From Ralstonia sp. UNC404CL21Col (GTDB lineage: Bacteria > Pseudomonadota > Gammaproteobacteria > Burkholderiales > Burkholderiaceae): a DNA stretch of 64,000 nucleotides. The translations under genes were made by a program, and so were the position numbers. This document shows, one piece after another, positions 62,547-64,000 of this stretch (positions are counted from its first letter, which is position 1; each line of letters opens with the position of its first letter). The DNA lies in contig NZ_JIBE01000004.1 of assembly GCF_000620465.1 (NCBI RefSeq), forward strand, positions 558,001-622,000. Direction: 5' to 3'. The notes under the pieces are model-generated. The model ran no database searches. It saw only the letters and a program-made list of their open reading frames with translations, and had not been told where the DNA came from.

Positions 62547-64000
62547 TTATGCCGCGGCCATCGCCTCGGTCGAGAAACGACCGCCCTGTGCCTCGCCCAT
62601 CTCGTGCTTTTCGGCAGTAACGGCACGCATCGCGTTTTCTGAATGTCCAGCGCGGGTCTCGCGCATCAGTGCCGATACGTCGACGATCAGAGCAACGCTG
62701 CCGTCGCCCAGGATGGTCGCGCCCGAAATGCCGGGCACGCGGCGGTAGTTGGTCTCCAGGTTCTTGACCACCACCTGCTGCTGGCCGACCAGTTCGTCCA
62801 CCTGCAGCGCAATCTTCTTGCCTTCCGAATCCAGGATCACAACGATGCCTTCCGACGGATCGGGCAGCGACGGCGTGATGCGGAAGCGTTCGTACATCGG
62901 CACCAGCGTCAGGTATTCGTTGCGCACCTTCAGCAGGCGACCGCCGCCCGGCACGGCCTTGATGTCTTCCGGACGCGGCTGCAGCGATTCGGCCACGCAC
63001 GACAGCGGGAGGATGAACACTTCGTCGCCGGTCTTGACGGACATGCCGTCCAGGATCGCCAGCGTGAGCGGCAGCACGATGCGGATCGTCGTGCCCTTGC
63101 CCTTCTGCGACTGGATCTCGACGTAGCCGCCCATCGACTGGATGTTCTGCTTGACCACGTCCATGCCGACGCCGCGGCCGGAGACGTCCGTCACCTGGTC
63201 GGCCGTGGAGAAGCCCGGCGCGAAGATGAGCTGGTTGATCTCGTCGTCGGTCATGTTGTCCGACACGGGCAGACCGCGCTCGCGGGCCTTCTTGAGGATC
63301 TTGTCGCGGTTCAGGCCCTGGCCGTCGTCGCTGACTTCAATAACGATGTTGCCGCCCTGGTGGGCTGCAGACAGCAGCAGCTGGCCGGTGGCGTCCTTGC
63401 CGGCGGCCACGCGGGCCTCGGGCAGTTCGATGCCGTGGTCCAGGCTGTTGCGCACCAGGTGCGTAAGCGGATCGATGATGCGTTCGATCAGGCCCTTGTC
63501 CAGTTCGGTCGACTTGCCGAACGTCGACAGCTCGACCTGCTTGCCCAGCTTGTGCGCCAGGTCGCGCACCAGGCGCGGGAAGCGGTTGAACACGTAGTCC
63601 ATCGGCATCATGCGGATGGACATGGCGGCTTCCTGCAGGTCGCGCGCGTTGCGCGTGAGCTGCGACAGGCCGGCAAAGAGGCGTTCGTTGAGCACCGGGT
63701 CGAAGGCCTGCGCGGTTTGCGCCAGCATGGCCTGCGTGATGACGAGTTCGCCCACCAGGTTGATGAGCTGATCGACCTTTTCCACGCCCACGCGGATCGA
63801 CGTTTCGGCGGCTACGGCCGGCTTGTGGTCGGCAGCGGCCGGCCGGGTCGGCATCGGGGCGGCAACGGCCGCAACCGGCTGTGCCGGCGCAGCTTCGTTG
63901 GCCGCCGGGGCGTGCACTTCCGTCTGTGCGGCAGCGGGGGTCGGTGCTGCCACCACCGGCGCAGCGGCTTCAGCAGCCGGCGCCACGCCACCGACGTGCG
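62547..64000 (-). CDS. cheA: chemotaxis histidine kinase CheA, partial (N-terminus beyond right edge)
   Basis: The frame is open to the right edge, giving at least 484 C-terminal residues. Present are an Ala/Pro-rich linker, the dimerisation P3 domain (KVDQLINLVGELVITQAMLA), the ATP-binding P4 domain with LTHLVRNSLDHGIE, DDGQGLNRDKI and GRGVGMDVVKQN, and the CheW-like P5 domain. The P1 phosphotransfer and P2 domains lie outside the window. It phosphorylates CheY and CheB. It is followed by cheW in the same operon. Confidence 0.96.
   Translation of the reverse strand, partial: HVGGVAPAAEAAAPVVAAPTPAAAQTEVHAPAANEAAPAQPVAAVAAPMPTRPAAADHKPAVAAETSIRVGVEKVDQLINLVGELVITQAMLAQTAQAFDPVLNERLFAGLSQLTRNARDLQEAAMSIRMMPMDYVFNRFPRLVRDLAHKLGKQVELSTFGKSTELDKGLIERIIDPLTHLVRNSLDHGIELPEARVAAGKDATGQLLLSAAHQGGNIVIEVSDDGQGLNRDKILKKARERGLPVSDNMTDDEINQLIFAPGFSTADQVTDVSGRGVGMDVVKQNIQSMGGYVEIQSQKGKGTTIRIVLPLTLAILDGMSVKTGDEVFILPLSCVAESLQPRPEDIKAVPGGGRLLKVRNEYLTLVPMYERFRITPSLPDPSEGIVVILDSEGKKIALQVDELVGQQQVVVKNLETNYRRVPGISGATILGDGSVALIVDVSALMRETRAGHSENAMRAVTAEKHEMGEAQGGRFSTEAMAAA

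Overview
The window is high-GC DNA from a Ralstonia-like member of the Burkholderiaceae. Three things suggest this: the chemotaxis/flagellar gene order (cheA-cheW-MCPs-cheR-cheD-cheB-cheY-cheZ ... flhB ... flhA-flhF-flhG-fliA), an hrpB-type injectisome gene order, and a VirK-family protein. The species cannot be named from the sequence alone. No rRNA, tRNA, CRISPR array, insertion sequence or integrase was seen.

Region 1 (1-12.4 kb) begins with a giant protein gene that runs off the left edge. It is followed by an Ivy-type lysozyme inhibitor, a small lipoprotein, a four-helix membrane protein, a PurU-like formyl-THF deformylase with two small unknown genes behind it, a large lipoprotein, a LysR regulator and a LuxR-type regulator.

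Region 2 (12.4-27.7 kb) is a type III secretion system in two divergent operons. The minus operon is sctQ-sctR-lytic transglycosylase. The plus operon is sctV-sctS-sctC-sctD-(70-aa pilin candidate)-sctI-sctJ-sctK-sctL-sctN-sctO-sctT-sctU. Gatekeeper, needle-length regulator, translocon and chaperone genes are not visible. SctU lacks the NPTH autocleavage motif. A 13-bp hairpin follows the 70-aa gene. SctQ carries a well-formed internal start that could make a separate C-terminal SpoA protein.

Region 3 (27.7-42.2 kb) has a second LuxR-type regulator, paralogous to the first, and a 3459-aa giant protein with a C-terminal LysM domain. The giant protein shares its central architecture with the left-edge giant. 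VirK, a Crp/Fnr regulator and a metallo-beta-lactamase-fold hydrolase follow. The injectisome is therefore bracketed symmetrically by two LuxR regulators and, further out, two giant candidate substrates. Each LuxR gene is preceded by a matching 21-bp inverted repeat.

Region 4 (42.2-64 kb, mostly minus strand) holds late flagellar regulators and export genes (fliA, flhG, flhF, flhA, flhB) and the chemotaxis cluster (cheZ, cheY, cheB, cheD, cheR, two MCPs, cheW, cheA running off the right edge). Two plus-strand units interrupt it: a YitT-family membrane protein between flhA and flhB, and a sulfatase plus formylglycine-generating-enzyme pair between flhB and cheZ. Sigma-28-like promoters precede cheY and the first MCP, and clear terminators follow cheZ and the second MCP.
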